Of a stretch of 37,985 nucleotides of DNA, positions 25,304-34,606 are shown in pieces. The stretch's first letter is position 1, and every line of letters begins with the position of its first letter. The DNA is taken from contig JAGGZK010000041.1 of the NCBI GenBank assembly GCA_021162065.1, forward strand, positions 1 to 37,985. Direction: 5' to 3'. The stretch is from Thermoplasmata archaeon (GTDB taxonomy: Archaea > Thermoplasmatota > E2 > UBA202 > JdFR-43). The notes beneath the pieces are model-generated. The model was not told where the DNA came from. It was given only the letters and a program-made list of their open reading frames with translations, and ran no database searches. Position numbers and translations under genes: made by a program.

Positions 25304-26374
25304 ATGCGATTTGACGCGGCCATAGTGGGCGGAGGAGCAGCGGGAAGCATTCTTGCCTGGAAACTGGCGGAAAAGGGATGGAAGGTTGCAGTGCTCGAGA
25401 GGAAAAAGGAGGCAGGAGGGAAGGTGTGTGGTGGACTTGTAAGCCATAGGGTGATAAGATTTTCGGGAACGGAGGCGATAATGAATGAGATAAGGGGGGC
25501 AAGAGTTTTTTTTCCGGGAGGTAAGGAGGTGACAATAGGCGGAGAAAGAATTTACGCATATGTGATAGACAGGGATGCTTTTGACAGGGAGATGGTGGAG
25601 AAGGCAATGGCTGCAGGAGCAGTTTACCACACTGGCTTCAGAGTGGAGAGGATAGCGGATAGAAAAATAGAGGGAAAGGAGGCCATAGAATTTGATTATC
25701 TGATAGGGGCCGATGGGGCATCCAGCATGGTGGCATCATTGCATAATATGGGAGAAATAGAGTACATAAATGCCATTCAGGGCCACTCCAAGGATGGAAA
25801 TAAGGAGGAGTATGTGAGTGTTTATTTTGATAACACAATTTCTCCGGGATTTTTTTCCTGGGTGATTCCGGATGGGGAAAAGGCAAGGATAGGGCTTGGA
25901 AGTGTGGAAAGAAATGTGAGAAAAAAATTGAATATGCTGGAGAAAAAGATTGGTAGGGAGGTGAGGGAGGCAAAAGGGGCAATAATTCCAGCGGGTCTAA
26001 GAAAACTTTACGTCGGAAATGTGGCACTCATCGGAGATGCCGCGGGGCAGGTGAAGGCCACCTCGGGAGGAGGATTATATGCAATATGTGTTGCCGCATC
26101 CTCTCTCGCCGATTCTTTTCCGGATTTTTCGGATTACAAAAAAAGATTTATGAAAGAGTTTGGTGGAGAGATAAAAAGAACACTGATGGCACGGAAAATA
26201 TTTTTGAAGTTGAAAAATGAGGACATGGACCATATTGCAGAATATGTTGAAAGCGAAACAAAAATGATTTCCAGATATGGGGATATAGATTATCAATCAG
26301 AGGTGGCAAAGCGATTTTTCGTGAAACATCCCCTTGCAACCCTCATGATTTTGATGAAAAGATTTTTCATTTAA
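25304..26374 (+). CDS. Geranylgeranyl reductase family FAD-dependent oxidoreductase
   Basis: MRFDAAIVGGGAAGSILAWKLAEKGWKVAVLERKKEAGGKVCGGLVS; YVIDRDAFDREMVEKA; DYLIGADGASSMV; NVALIGDAAGQVKATSGGGLYAI. ATG at 25304 (or GTG 25301) rather than the ORF start at 25172. Confidence 0.88.
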   Translation: MRFDAAIVGGGAAGSILAWKLAEKGWKVAVLERKKEAGGKVCGGLVSHRVIRFSGTEAIMNEIRGARVFFPGGKEVTIGGERIYAYVIDRDAFDREMVEKAMAAGAVYHTGFRVERIADRKIEGKEAIEFDYLIGADGASSMVASLHNMGEIEYINAIQGHSKDGNKEEYVSVYFDNTISPGFFSWVIPDGEKARIGLGSVERNVRKKLNMLEKKIGREVREAKGAIIPAGLRKLYVGNVALIGDAAGQVKATSGGGLYAICVAASSLADSFPDFSDYKKRFMKEFGGEIKRTLMARKIFLKLKNEDMDHIAEYVESETKMISRYGDIDYQSEVAKRFFVKHPLATLMILMKRFFI

Positions 26375-26389
26375 ACGGGATTCATTAAC

Positions 26390-27400
26390 GTGGTTCTTGC
26401 TGTGGAGGTAAAGGCAGAGGATGCAGAGAAAGCAAAGGATAAGTTGCTAAAAATGGGACTGCTGGACGATGGGAGAAAAATAAAGAGGAAGGGGAAAAAG
26501 GTAATCATACCTGTGAAGGAAATACCCTCTCTTGATATAGATTTCAGAGTTGTTGATGACGGAGATTACATGGAAAGGAAAAAATTTGTTCCCATGGAAG
26601 AGATAAGGGAAATACTGAAGGACAGGATATCATCCAGGGATTTTGAGAGATTGCCAGAGAAATGGGAAAAATTTGGGGATGTACTGATAATAAAGATGGG
26701 AGGAATAGAAAATAAAAGAGTTGTTGCAGAGGCATATGCAAAGGTTCTGAAATGTAAAACCGTGCTGGAAGATGCCGGAGGAATAAAGGGGGAAGAAAGA
26801 AGGCCCGATTTCATATTTTTGTATGGCAACAACGCTGAAACAATTCATGTGGAAAATGGCATAAAGTACAAATTCGATGCTTCTAAGATAATGTTCTCTT
26901 CAGGCAACATAGACGAGAGGATAAGGATGGCAGAGGTGGCTAAGGAAGGCGAAACGGTGGTGGACATGTTTGCGGGGATAGGATATTTCACATTACCTTT
27001 GGCCATCTACGGAAAAGCAAAGGTATATGCATGTGAGATTAATCCGCAGGCGTATGAATACTTAAAGGAAAATGTGATGCTGAATGGAGTTGCCGACAGA
27101 GTGAAACCTCTGCTTGGGGATTGCAGAGAAGTGGCACCTCATAGCATAGCAGATAGAGTGGTAATGGGGTATTTTGATTCCATACCCTTTTTCCCCTATG
27201 CTCTTAGATGTATAAGAGATGAGGGGATAATACATTTCCATATAAAATGCAAGGATGAGGATTTTCCGGAGAGGATTATGGAAATTCTCAGAGACAAGGG
27301 GAAAAAACAGGGATGGAGGGTGGAAATGCTGGGCAGCAGGAAGGTGAAATCTTATGCTCCCAGAATAATTCACGGAGTCATTGATATCAGAGTTGCATGA
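26390..27400 (+). CDS. Trm5/Taw2-family tRNA methyltransferase or aminocarboxypropyltransferase (wyosine pathway)
   Basis: DVLIIKMGG, KCKTVLEDAGGIKGEERRPDFIFLYG, VENGIKYKFDASKIMFSSGNIDERIRMAEV, VVDMFAGIGYFTLPLAIYGKAKVYACEINPQAYEYLKENVMLNGV. DMFAGIGYFTLP resembles Taw2/Tyw2 more than Trm5. GTG start. Confidence 0.82.
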   Translation: MVLAVEVKAEDAEKAKDKLLKMGLLDDGRKIKRKGKKVIIPVKEIPSLDIDFRVVDDGDYMERKKFVPMEEIREILKDRISSRDFERLPEKWEKFGDVLIIKMGGIENKRVVAEAYAKVLKCKTVLEDAGGIKGEERRPDFIFLYGNNAETIHVENGIKYKFDASKIMFSSGNIDERIRMAEVAKEGETVVDMFAGIGYFTLPLAIYGKAKVYACEINPQAYEYLKENVMLNGVADRVKPLLGDCREVAPHSIADRVVMGYFDSIPFFPYALRCIRDEGIIHFHIKCKDEDFPERIMEILRDKGKKQGWRVEMLGSRKVKSYAPRIIHGVIDIRVA

Positions 27401-27788
27401 GAGAATCTATCACATCCTCCAGTTTTGGAACCGTATCATATTCTTTTAATTTCTCCCTTTCAATCCATCTGTATTCTTCATGCTCCCAATCAATTTTTAT
27501 TTCTTCCCTGTCACTTTTGAATAAAAAGGGATGAATTCTCCATGTTCTTCCTGTATTTTCATCCACAAACTCCATTATCTCCCCCTGTTTAAGCAATTTT
27601 ACCTCCTCCCTGCTTAACCCCGTTTCCTCCTCTATCTCCCTTATTGCTCTCTCAAGGGGGGTTTCATTTTCTTCCAGATATCCCGAGACGCCAGCCCACT
27701 TTCCCCTATATGTGGAAACTCTCTGACCTCTTTTAAGCAGAAGAATCTTTCCATCTTTTGTCAGAATGGAAGTAACCACGTCCGTCAT
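27387..27788 (-). CDS. Nudix hydrolase
   Basis: Nudix box GYLEENETPLERAIREIEEETGL (GX5EX7REUXEEXGU). Confidence 0.93.
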   Translation of the reverse strand: MTDVVTSILTKDGKILLLKRGQRVSTYRGKWAGVSGYLEENETPLERAIREIEEETGLSREEVKLLKQGEIMEFVDENTGRTWRIHPFLFKSDREEIKIDWEHEEYRWIEREKLKEYDTVPKLEDVIDSLMQL

Positions 27789-29566
27789 TTTATCCTCACC
27801 ACCATTCTTCTGTTCTCCACTATTGCTTCCACTATCTTTTTGCCCAGTGCATTGCCCCTCTTCACCCTTATCTCTCCATTTTCCGATATGCTCCCTGAAA
27901 AAACCTCCTCGCCATCTATGACTATGGTGGCGTTTCTACCCCCATATCCCTTCCCTATCTTCAGAACAAGGTCTTTTTTTCTTTTAACGATATGGGGAAC
28001 AATCTCCGCCTCTCCCAGCAGAGGTTTAACCTGTATTTTTATACCTGCCTCCCTCTCTATGGCAGATATTGTTTTCCCCCCTCTTCCTATTATATGAGGT
28101 ATGTTTTCCTCGCTCACATAAACATTTGCAGTCCCTCCATTAATTTCCACCTTTGCTTCCCCATCTATGTACTTCTCCACCAGATGTTTCAACTGCCGCT
28201 CTGCGAGATTTTTTAATGGATTCTGCTCCACGCCCTCGACGGGCATCACCACCACCTGCTCGCCGTAGGTATATATCTCATAGAGGGGTTTCTTGGTGTA
28301 AAAGTTCTTCACCACTATTACGGGTCTGGCTAAATCTGCTTCTTCCATTCCATGGGGTATTTTAACCGTGAATTCCAGTTCCAATATTTCCTTTATCTCT
28401 CCTCCCACGATATGTATGACGGTGTCAACCACCTGGGGAATCATCCCGAGTTCTACCCGCCCTATTAAACGCTGTACCGCATCTATGGCACGATTGGCAT
28501 GTGTGACACCTATTAGACCCACGCCCGCCAGACGCAAATCGGCAAAAACCCTGAAGTCATTGCCCCTCCTCACCTCATCATAAACAACGAAATCGGGTCG
28601 GACGAGCAATAATATCTCTGCCGTCAATTCCATTCTTTTCTCCAAAGGAGCATACTGGGTGATTTCATCCCTCACCTGCAAATCGCGGGGATTCTCCATG
28701 GTCTTGACTATGGCTCCCAGTCCATACAAATATTCCGCCACCGCCTGGGCAAAGGTGGATTTTCCCGAGCCGGGAGGCCCGGAAACGAGAATTCCGCGAT
28801 GATAGTTGGAGAGGCGCTCCTTCACATCATCATGCAGATTGTAGTCATCAATGGTAAGTTTTATTATGGGACGGGTGGCCGTGATTTCAAATTTATCCGA
28901 AAAGGGTTGTCTTGCTATGACTATTCTCATGTTTCCAAGCTGCACCACCGTAACTCCCTTTCTGTCTATCTCTATGAAGCTGTCCGCATCCCTCTTCGCA
29001 TGCTCTATTATCTGATGGGTGAGTTCGTTCAATCTTTTTTCAGTGAGTTTCTCTTTCCCAATTTCCACAATTTGAAAATTCCCGGGTTTGCCCTTTTTTG
29101 CATATGCTCTACAGCCCTCTCTCAGATGAACGCTCATGGTGGTATCGTCGAAATAATTTAGAATCTCCAGTTTTCTTTCTTCCCGGAGGGGTTTTATGTA
29201 GAGTACATTTAATCCCTTTGCTTTCGCAGCCTTCGCCTGAATGGAATCAGATGTTACGAGAGTTGCCCCAGTTTCCTCTGCCACGTTCCTTATTATAGCA
29301 TCCACTCTTCCAAACTCTATCTCCTCTTTTGTTGGATAAACTCCATGAAAATGAATGCGAATCTCTCCACTTTCTCTCAGATTCTGCAGTTCCACTATTT
29401 CATTGAGGCCATTTATACCAGTTTCCCTTCCCATGTTTGCCTGATGTTCAAGTTCTGCCAGCACAGCCATCGGTATTATTATGTCCGCCTTCTCAATTTT
29501 ACCCTCCCTCACAAGTTCTGTTATCCTTCCATCTATGATGACGGAGGTGTCAGGCACTATTTTCAT
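27785..29566 (-). CDS. PINA-type ATPase: PIN domain + P-loop ATPase + KH domain
   Basis: MKIVPDTSVIIDGRITELV (PIN), GILVSGPPGSGKSTFAQAVAEYLYGLG (Walker A), PDFVVYDEVR (Walker B), VYVSEENIPHIIGRGGKTISAIEREAGIKIQV (KH). ATG at 29566 preferred over 29620. Confidence 0.92.
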   Translation of the reverse strand: MKIVPDTSVIIDGRITELVREGKIEKADIIIPMAVLAELEHQANMGRETGINGLNEIVELQNLRESGEIRIHFHGVYPTKEEIEFGRVDAIIRNVAEETGATLVTSDSIQAKAAKAKGLNVLYIKPLREERKLEILNYFDDTTMSVHLREGCRAYAKKGKPGNFQIVEIGKEKLTEKRLNELTHQIIEHAKRDADSFIEIDRKGVTVVQLGNMRIVIARQPFSDKFEITATRPIIKLTIDDYNLHDDVKERLSNYHRGILVSGPPGSGKSTFAQAVAEYLYGLGAIVKTMENPRDLQVRDEITQYAPLEKRMELTAEILLLVRPDFVVYDEVRRGNDFRVFADLRLAGVGLIGVTHANRAIDAVQRLIGRVELGMIPQVVDTVIHIVGGEIKEILELEFTVKIPHGMEEADLARPVIVVKNFYTKKPLYEIYTYGEQVVVMPVEGVEQNPLKNLAERQLKHLVEKYIDGEAKVEINGGTANVYVSEENIPHIIGRGGKTISAIEREAGIKIQVKPLLGEAEIVPHIVKRKKDLVLKIGKGYGGRNATIVIDGEEVFSGSISENGEIRVKRGNALGKKIVEAIVENRRMVVRIK

Positions 29567-29699
29567 TGAAAAATGAATGGAAATGTCTATAAATTCTTTT
29601 GTGGGGAAATGCTTCGCCATTTGCCATTAGAAATGATATAACCATGGAAAATGCCTGCCTCTAAAAGTATGTTATCAAATTAAAACACATCCATCACAA

Positions 29700-29742
29700 A
29701 AATTTCAAAAACAATAAAAAAGGGAAAAGGGGGGTTTTGGCT
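29700..29742 (-). terminator. T-rich transcription termination region after the giant surface-protein gene
   Basis: Minus strand downstream of the stop reads CCCCCCTTTTCCCTTTTTTATTGTTTTTGAAATTTTTG. Confidence 0.45.
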
Positions 29743-32700
29743 TTACAGCCAGTGTGTAAAGTCGACGGTTGCGTCAGATGCCTTGTTGCCTGCTACGTCG
29801 TATGCAGAGACGGTCAGTGTGTACTTGGTTGGCAGGAAGTCGAACTTGTGCCAGTATATCTCGTATGGTGAGGTTGCCTTCTCGTAGGTCATGCCGTCCA
29901 CTGCAAAGGTTACGTAGTCAAGTCCAGATGTTGCATCGCTCGCCGTTGCCTGGAAGGTAATGCCGCCTATGATTATTGTTCCTCCAAGCGGGTTGGCGAA
30001 CAGTTCTCTGCCCATGAAGTAGATGTATCCGCTCTGTGGCACATTTATGCTGGCTGTCGGTGCTGTGTGGTCGAGTTTGAAGGAAACGCTTCCTGTCTCG
30101 CTTGGATTGCCGACCTCGTCAACAGCATAGTATGTTATTGTGTGCTCTCCATCCACATCTATTGTGAATGGTGCTGTGTACTTCTTGTATGCACCGCCAT
30201 CGATGCTGTAGTATATGGCTGCCACTTCGACATTATCGCTTGCTGTCAGTGTTACAGTTACAGGTGTTCTGTACCAGCCAAAGTTGCCATCAGGTGTTGC
30301 AGGATCGAGTGTTGCCTCAACTGTTGGTATCTTGTAATCCACATAGCCCCAGACGGCCACATTGTCAACGAGCCAGCCGTAATCGGTGCCAGTATGGTCG
30401 CTTATGAAGCGGAATCTCACGTATGTTGGTCCCTCATGGTTGATGTAATTGGTTATCTCAACAGATGTTCCTGTCCAGCCACCGCTTGAACCCACCACAT
30501 AGAGTATCGGCTGCCAGGTTGCATTGTCGTCGGATATCTCCACCCAGCCAACGTCGCCATCGGCGAAGCTGTAGTTCTGATCGAATGTCAGCACCGCATA
30601 GTAGGCCTTTGTCAGGTCAAACTCGAAGCCGAGTTTCTCATCCACATCATTATAGTACTGATGATATGGCACGGTTGGTCCAGATGCATTTATGTACAGG
30701 CTTGTGAGACCCATCCAGTCATATCCAGCGGTATTGGTCACATTTATGGACACATGGACTGTGGAGCTTCCAGCCATTGCACTTATATCAATTGTAATTG
30801 TGTTGTTCACACCAGGCGCAGTGTTTGGTATGGGTGTGGATATGCTCGTTGTTCCGTCCCACACATCAATGTTGGCAGTTATTCCGGGTGTTCCCGCAAC
30901 GAAGTTCAACTGCCAGTAGGTCAAATCAAGGCTAACAGGTGCTATCCATGAAGAACCATCGAAGGTTGCAGAGTAGGTACCTGTTCCTCCTGGAGCTCCT
31001 CCATCATAGAAGCCGCCGTCACCGTCTCCGAACCAGTAGTATCCGCCTATTCCGCCCCAAGTCATGCTGTTGAATGGTGTGAGTCCTCTGCCATAAGCAG
31101 CAACTGTACCAAGACCTAACCAGGTTCTTGTCTCGCCATTCCAGTACCATGATAGTGATGGTCCGGTTGCTCCAAATGTTGTCTCCTCGTGCCAGTGGCA
31201 TCCATACCAGATGTACATATGCTCCCAGTTGGCATCTCCATTCTCCATGTCATCGAAGAAGAGTGTGTTCCATGCTGTTCCGTTATATGCAGTTATGTTC
31301 ACATCATCAATGTACCATCCCTTCTCAGTTGTAAGTGCATCAGAGAAGAATCTGAAGCGGAACTTCATGCTGTCGGTGAAGAAGGCTGCAGGCATTATGA
31401 AGTACATACCAGTATATGGACTTGTGAGCCATGTTGTTCCTGGCAGCAGATGTATGCTTATGTCCTGCCATGCATTTGAAGTATTGCCTGTATATTCATC
31501 CAGTATAAACCATGTCTTTCCGCTATCGTTACTCACTTCAACATATCCATAATCGTAATCCTCCTCTATCCAGTACTTGGTTGTAAAGTTGAGGTATGCC
31601 TCAGTTACTCCAGTAAAGTTGAGTGCATTCTTTATTATCAATGTGTCATTCATCTCTCCTGTATAGTTACCGGTATCATCATCTCCATTGTACCAGAAGT
31701 GATTCTGCGGGCAGAGTGAGCATTCCTCAACAATGTGCCAGTTATCATCGCCACCATAGGTGTTGTCATCGCACCATTTTGCTTCTGCATCTTCAAGTAT
31801 CTGCTCCCATATCTCCACTTCTGTGTTCATCTCATTGTTGCTTGCATCCTGATCGCAGTCCAGTTTAACGGATGCTGTTATTATATAGTTACCATATTCG
31901 GTTGTGTTCCACGTGAAATTCAGCACCGCACTCTCGCCGGGCTCAAGGTCCTCGGCTGTCAACGTTGCAGTATATACTGTTGCTCCAGGATAAGAATCCA
32001 CGACTTTCACATTGTCAATCCACATTCCCTCTCCAGCTGTTCCTGCTGCCTCCGCATCCAAGACAAATGCCAGCTCTGGATGCAGATATTTCTCAGCTCC
32101 TGTGAGTTCGTACATCTTCCAGCAGAGATCTCCAAAGCTTGTTGCATCTCCACATCCGCCCCAATAATTGTTGATTTCCCAGTAGATGTCGTTATTTCTT
32201 ATGAAATCGCTAACCGAGAACGTTGTCCATCCAGAAGAACTGTCATGGAACCAGAACGGATCAAGTATTCCTGGATCGTACTGATTTACATCGGTGGTAT
32301 TGACCAGCCATCTCCACTCGGTTCCGGCAGTTACCATCGCAGGCACAACGCCCACATCAGGTCCAAAGTTCCATGTTGTATCAAATACAATATCGAGATT
32401 TCTTGAATGATTTCTCACATCTATAGGTCCTATCCACTTCACTATTTCAAATCCAGCTGGGAATGGATTGCCATTATCATTTGTAGTCAAGGCATGTGTT
32501 GGAGAATAGAATTTGTAATCATCTATATGCCACATTATGTTAGGTTCTGCAAATCCTGCATACTCCCAATCGTATCCTCCTCCCCATTCGCCTATGCTGC
32601 TGCTTTCAAAGTCATCCATTGTCACAGTGTCTTCTATCTTCTGCTGCACTTTCACTTCCACAGGTACATCCTCTGTAAGGGTTCCGTTGTTGTAAACTGT

Positions 32701-34266
32701 AACCTGTATAGGGATATTCACATATCCATCATCTGGCATCTCATATCTATCCGCACTGGTTGTTATATCTGTAATTGCAGCATCGCATATGTCATCAAAT
32801 ATTATTGTATAGTTCACTTCGTTGTTTGTGAGTACGCAATCCTTAATATCTGTGTAAACCTGTATGAAGTATGTTCCCTTCTCAGGAGTAAACTCTATCG
32901 GGAACTGTATTGTCTTTGTCTCATTTGCGTCAAAGTCTACATACTTGTATCCCTGGAATACCAGCGGCTGTGCACTTGTGTATCCAAGATTTATGCAAAT
33001 GTCGTCAATATACCATCCCTCATAGTTCATGTAGTCATCGGAGAACCATCCAAACCTTATTTTTATATCTTTGCCAATATATGCAGAGATATCTATGTTC
33101 TCAAACTCCCACTCTCCATTGGTGCTGTAGTAAGGTCCACCGATTATTGTCCATCCTGTACCATCGTCTATATACACATAGCCATAGTCCACAGGTGTAT
33201 GTCCATCAAATTCTCCCTCTACCCACTGGGAGAAGTTCAGAAATGCAGAATGTACTTCCTTCCCATCAACTTCTGTGGGTATATGGAACCAGTCATGCAG
33301 CACGAGGTAATCCTCGGAATTGGCCTCATAACTTGGGAGATTGTCTGGCTTACATGCATAGCTGTGTGTTGGTGAATGACTTCTCTTCTCTGTCCAGTAC
33401 CACATTGCCTGGTCTCCATCTGCAGATATTGTATCCCATGTTACAAGGAAACAACTTTCCAGATCCCAGCAGTGGAATGACTCTGGCTCAAATGGCTGCT
33501 CTCTGTAAATCTGGAGATGGAAGTCCACATCTGTTGCAGGAGTTCCTCCAAGATTGGACACATTCACCTTTATTACCTTCGGGAATGTGTTCGCATAGCC
33601 ATTATTGGTCAGATCTTCCAAGAAGTTCACTGCTATGTCCACTGTATAATTGTAGGATATTATCACATCATCTATGCTGAAGTTTCTTGCTGTATCTGTT
33701 GCATGGAATGCCAGTGTAAAGCTTGTTCCCACATATCCTGTCAAGTCTATGTTGGCATCCTGTGGTGTTGTACCCGGAGTCAGGGTAGCAAGAACTGTTG
33801 TATCTGCAAGTACATCAAAGCTGCCACCCTCGCCCCAGTATGCGAATTCCAAATTCACCGCCTGGGTACATGTGGCGTCCAGCCCTGTAAGGTCTAATGT
33901 CATCTCCAGGTAATCATCCTCTCCGTCGCCGTTTCCAGCTATAGGCTCAGTCCAATTCATCTGCTCATTTGTTTCATTCCACGCAAAGGTACCATCTCCA
34001 CCATTGTCTGTTATTGTCCATGTTGTAGTAGAATCAAAGGTTGCAAAGTCGTCCTGGAATAGTACATAGCCGTTTGGCACTATGTCCCCAATGGGCACTG
34101 GCATTTCTCTGTCAAATATATCCTTAGTAATTTTTGTATCATCAGCAACATATGGGTTTTTGCCGTTATCATTATCTACAGCCATACTTGGTATTGCTGT
34201 TGTTACCATCGTCATTGCTATCACTACAGATAGCAAAACCTTTCCTATATACGTTTTTCCTTTCAT
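29743..34266 (-). CDS. Giant secreted multi-domain surface protein (CARDB-like, MAM/jelly-roll-like and Ig-like modules)
   Basis: Signal peptide MKGKTYIGKVLLSVVIAMTMVTTAIPSMAVD; five degenerate IDD(V/I) modules; C-terminal PVTVTLTASDNVEVAAIYYSIDGGAYKKYTAPFTIDVDGEHTITYYAVDEVGNPSE. ATG at 34266 supported by SD GGAGG and TATA box. Confidence 0.82.
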   Translation of the reverse strand: MKGKTYIGKVLLSVVIAMTMVTTAIPSMAVDNDNGKNPYVADDTKITKDIFDREMPVPIGDIVPNGYVLFQDDFATFDSTTTWTITDNGGDGTFAWNETNEQMNWTEPIAGNGDGEDDYLEMTLDLTGLDATCTQAVNLEFAYWGEGGSFDVLADTTVLATLTPGTTPQDANIDLTGYVGTSFTLAFHATDTARNFSIDDVIISYNYTVDIAVNFLEDLTNNGYANTFPKVIKVNVSNLGGTPATDVDFHLQIYREQPFEPESFHCWDLESCFLVTWDTISADGDQAMWYWTEKRSHSPTHSYACKPDNLPSYEANSEDYLVLHDWFHIPTEVDGKEVHSAFLNFSQWVEGEFDGHTPVDYGYVYIDDGTGWTIIGGPYYSTNGEWEFENIDISAYIGKDIKIRFGWFSDDYMNYEGWYIDDICINLGYTSAQPLVFQGYKYVDFDANETKTIQFPIEFTPEKGTYFIQVYTDIKDCVLTNNEVNYTIIFDDICDAAITDITTSADRYEMPDDGYVNIPIQVTVYNNGTLTEDVPVEVKVQQKIEDTVTMDDFESSSIGEWGGGYDWEYAGFAEPNIMWHIDDYKFYSPTHALTTNDNGNPFPAGFEIVKWIGPIDVRNHSRNLDIVFDTTWNFGPDVGVVPAMVTAGTEWRWLVNTTDVNQYDPGILDPFWFHDSSSGWTTFSVSDFIRNNDIYWEINNYWGGCGDATSFGDLCWKMYELTGAEKYLHPELAFVLDAEAAGTAGEGMWIDNVKVVDSYPGATVYTATLTAEDLEPGESAVLNFTWNTTEYGNYIITASVKLDCDQDASNNEMNTEVEIWEQILEDAEAKWCDDNTYGGDDNWHIVEECSLCPQNHFWYNGDDDTGNYTGEMNDTLIIKNALNFTGVTEAYLNFTTKYWIEEDYDYGYVEVSNDSGKTWFILDEYTGNTSNAWQDISIHLLPGTTWLTSPYTGMYFIMPAAFFTDSMKFRFRFFSDALTTEKGWYIDDVNITAYNGTAWNTLFFDDMENGDANWEHMYIWYGCHWHEETTFGATGPSLSWYWNGETRTWLGLGTVAAYGRGLTPFNSMTWGGIGGYYWFGDGDGGFYDGGAPGGTGTYSATFDGSSWIAPVSLDLTYWQLNFVAGTPGITANIDVWDGTTSISTPIPNTAPGVNNTITIDISAMAGSSTVHVSINVTNTAGYDWMGLTSLYINASGPTVPYHQYYNDVDEKLGFEFDLTKAYYAVLTFDQNYSFADGDVGWVEISDDNATWQPILYVVGSSGGWTGTSVEITNYINHEGPTYVRFRFISDHTGTDYGWLVDNVAVWGYVDYKIPTVEATLDPATPDGNFGWYRTPVTVTLTASDNVEVAAIYYSIDGGAYKKYTAPFTIDVDGEHTITYYAVDEVGNPSETGSVSFKLDHTAPTASINVPQSGYIYFMGRELFANPLGGTIIIGGITFQATASDATSGLDYVTFAVDGMTYEKATSPYEIYWHKFDFLPTKYTLTVSAYDVAGNKASDATVDFTHWL

Positions 34267-34272
34267 TTTCTG

Positions 34273-34308
34273 CCTCCAATCTATGTATAGAAAAAAACGT
34301 ATATAAAA
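34273..34308 (-). promoter_or_regulatory. Promoter/RBS of the surface-protein gene: TATA TTTTATAT (34301-34308) and SD GGAGG (34273-34277)
   Basis: Minus-strand reading GGTTTTATATACGTTTTTTTCTATACATAGATTGGAGGCAGAAAATG. Confidence 0.6.
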
Positions 34309-34606
34309 CCTTCGCTCAAAAATAGATATGCACAGGGTATGAGGATCCAATCTCCCAAAGATAAAAATACTTTTCCCTTTAGATGCTTCAATATGAGATG
34401 TAGCAAAGGAGAATTCCTAATTATAATATATTATTTATGACCTAGATTTACATTTTTATAATTTAGGTATCAAGAAGATTATGGAGGTGATAATATGGCA
34501 TCCGATTCTGAATTCATCGGAAAGTTTTCCTAAATTTAGAAAAATCTTTGCGAATTTTTTAATATGTTTAAAAAAGAGAAAACCAGAGAAGAACGGTAAC
34601 TTTTTT

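Noticed and set aside
32407-33375. 322-aa plus-strand ORF (and the neighbouring 31735-32406 ORF) antisense to the giant surface protein
   Set aside because: Cys/Ile/Tyr-rich low-information translation antisense to a protein with signal peptide, promoter and repeated domains; shadow ORFs.
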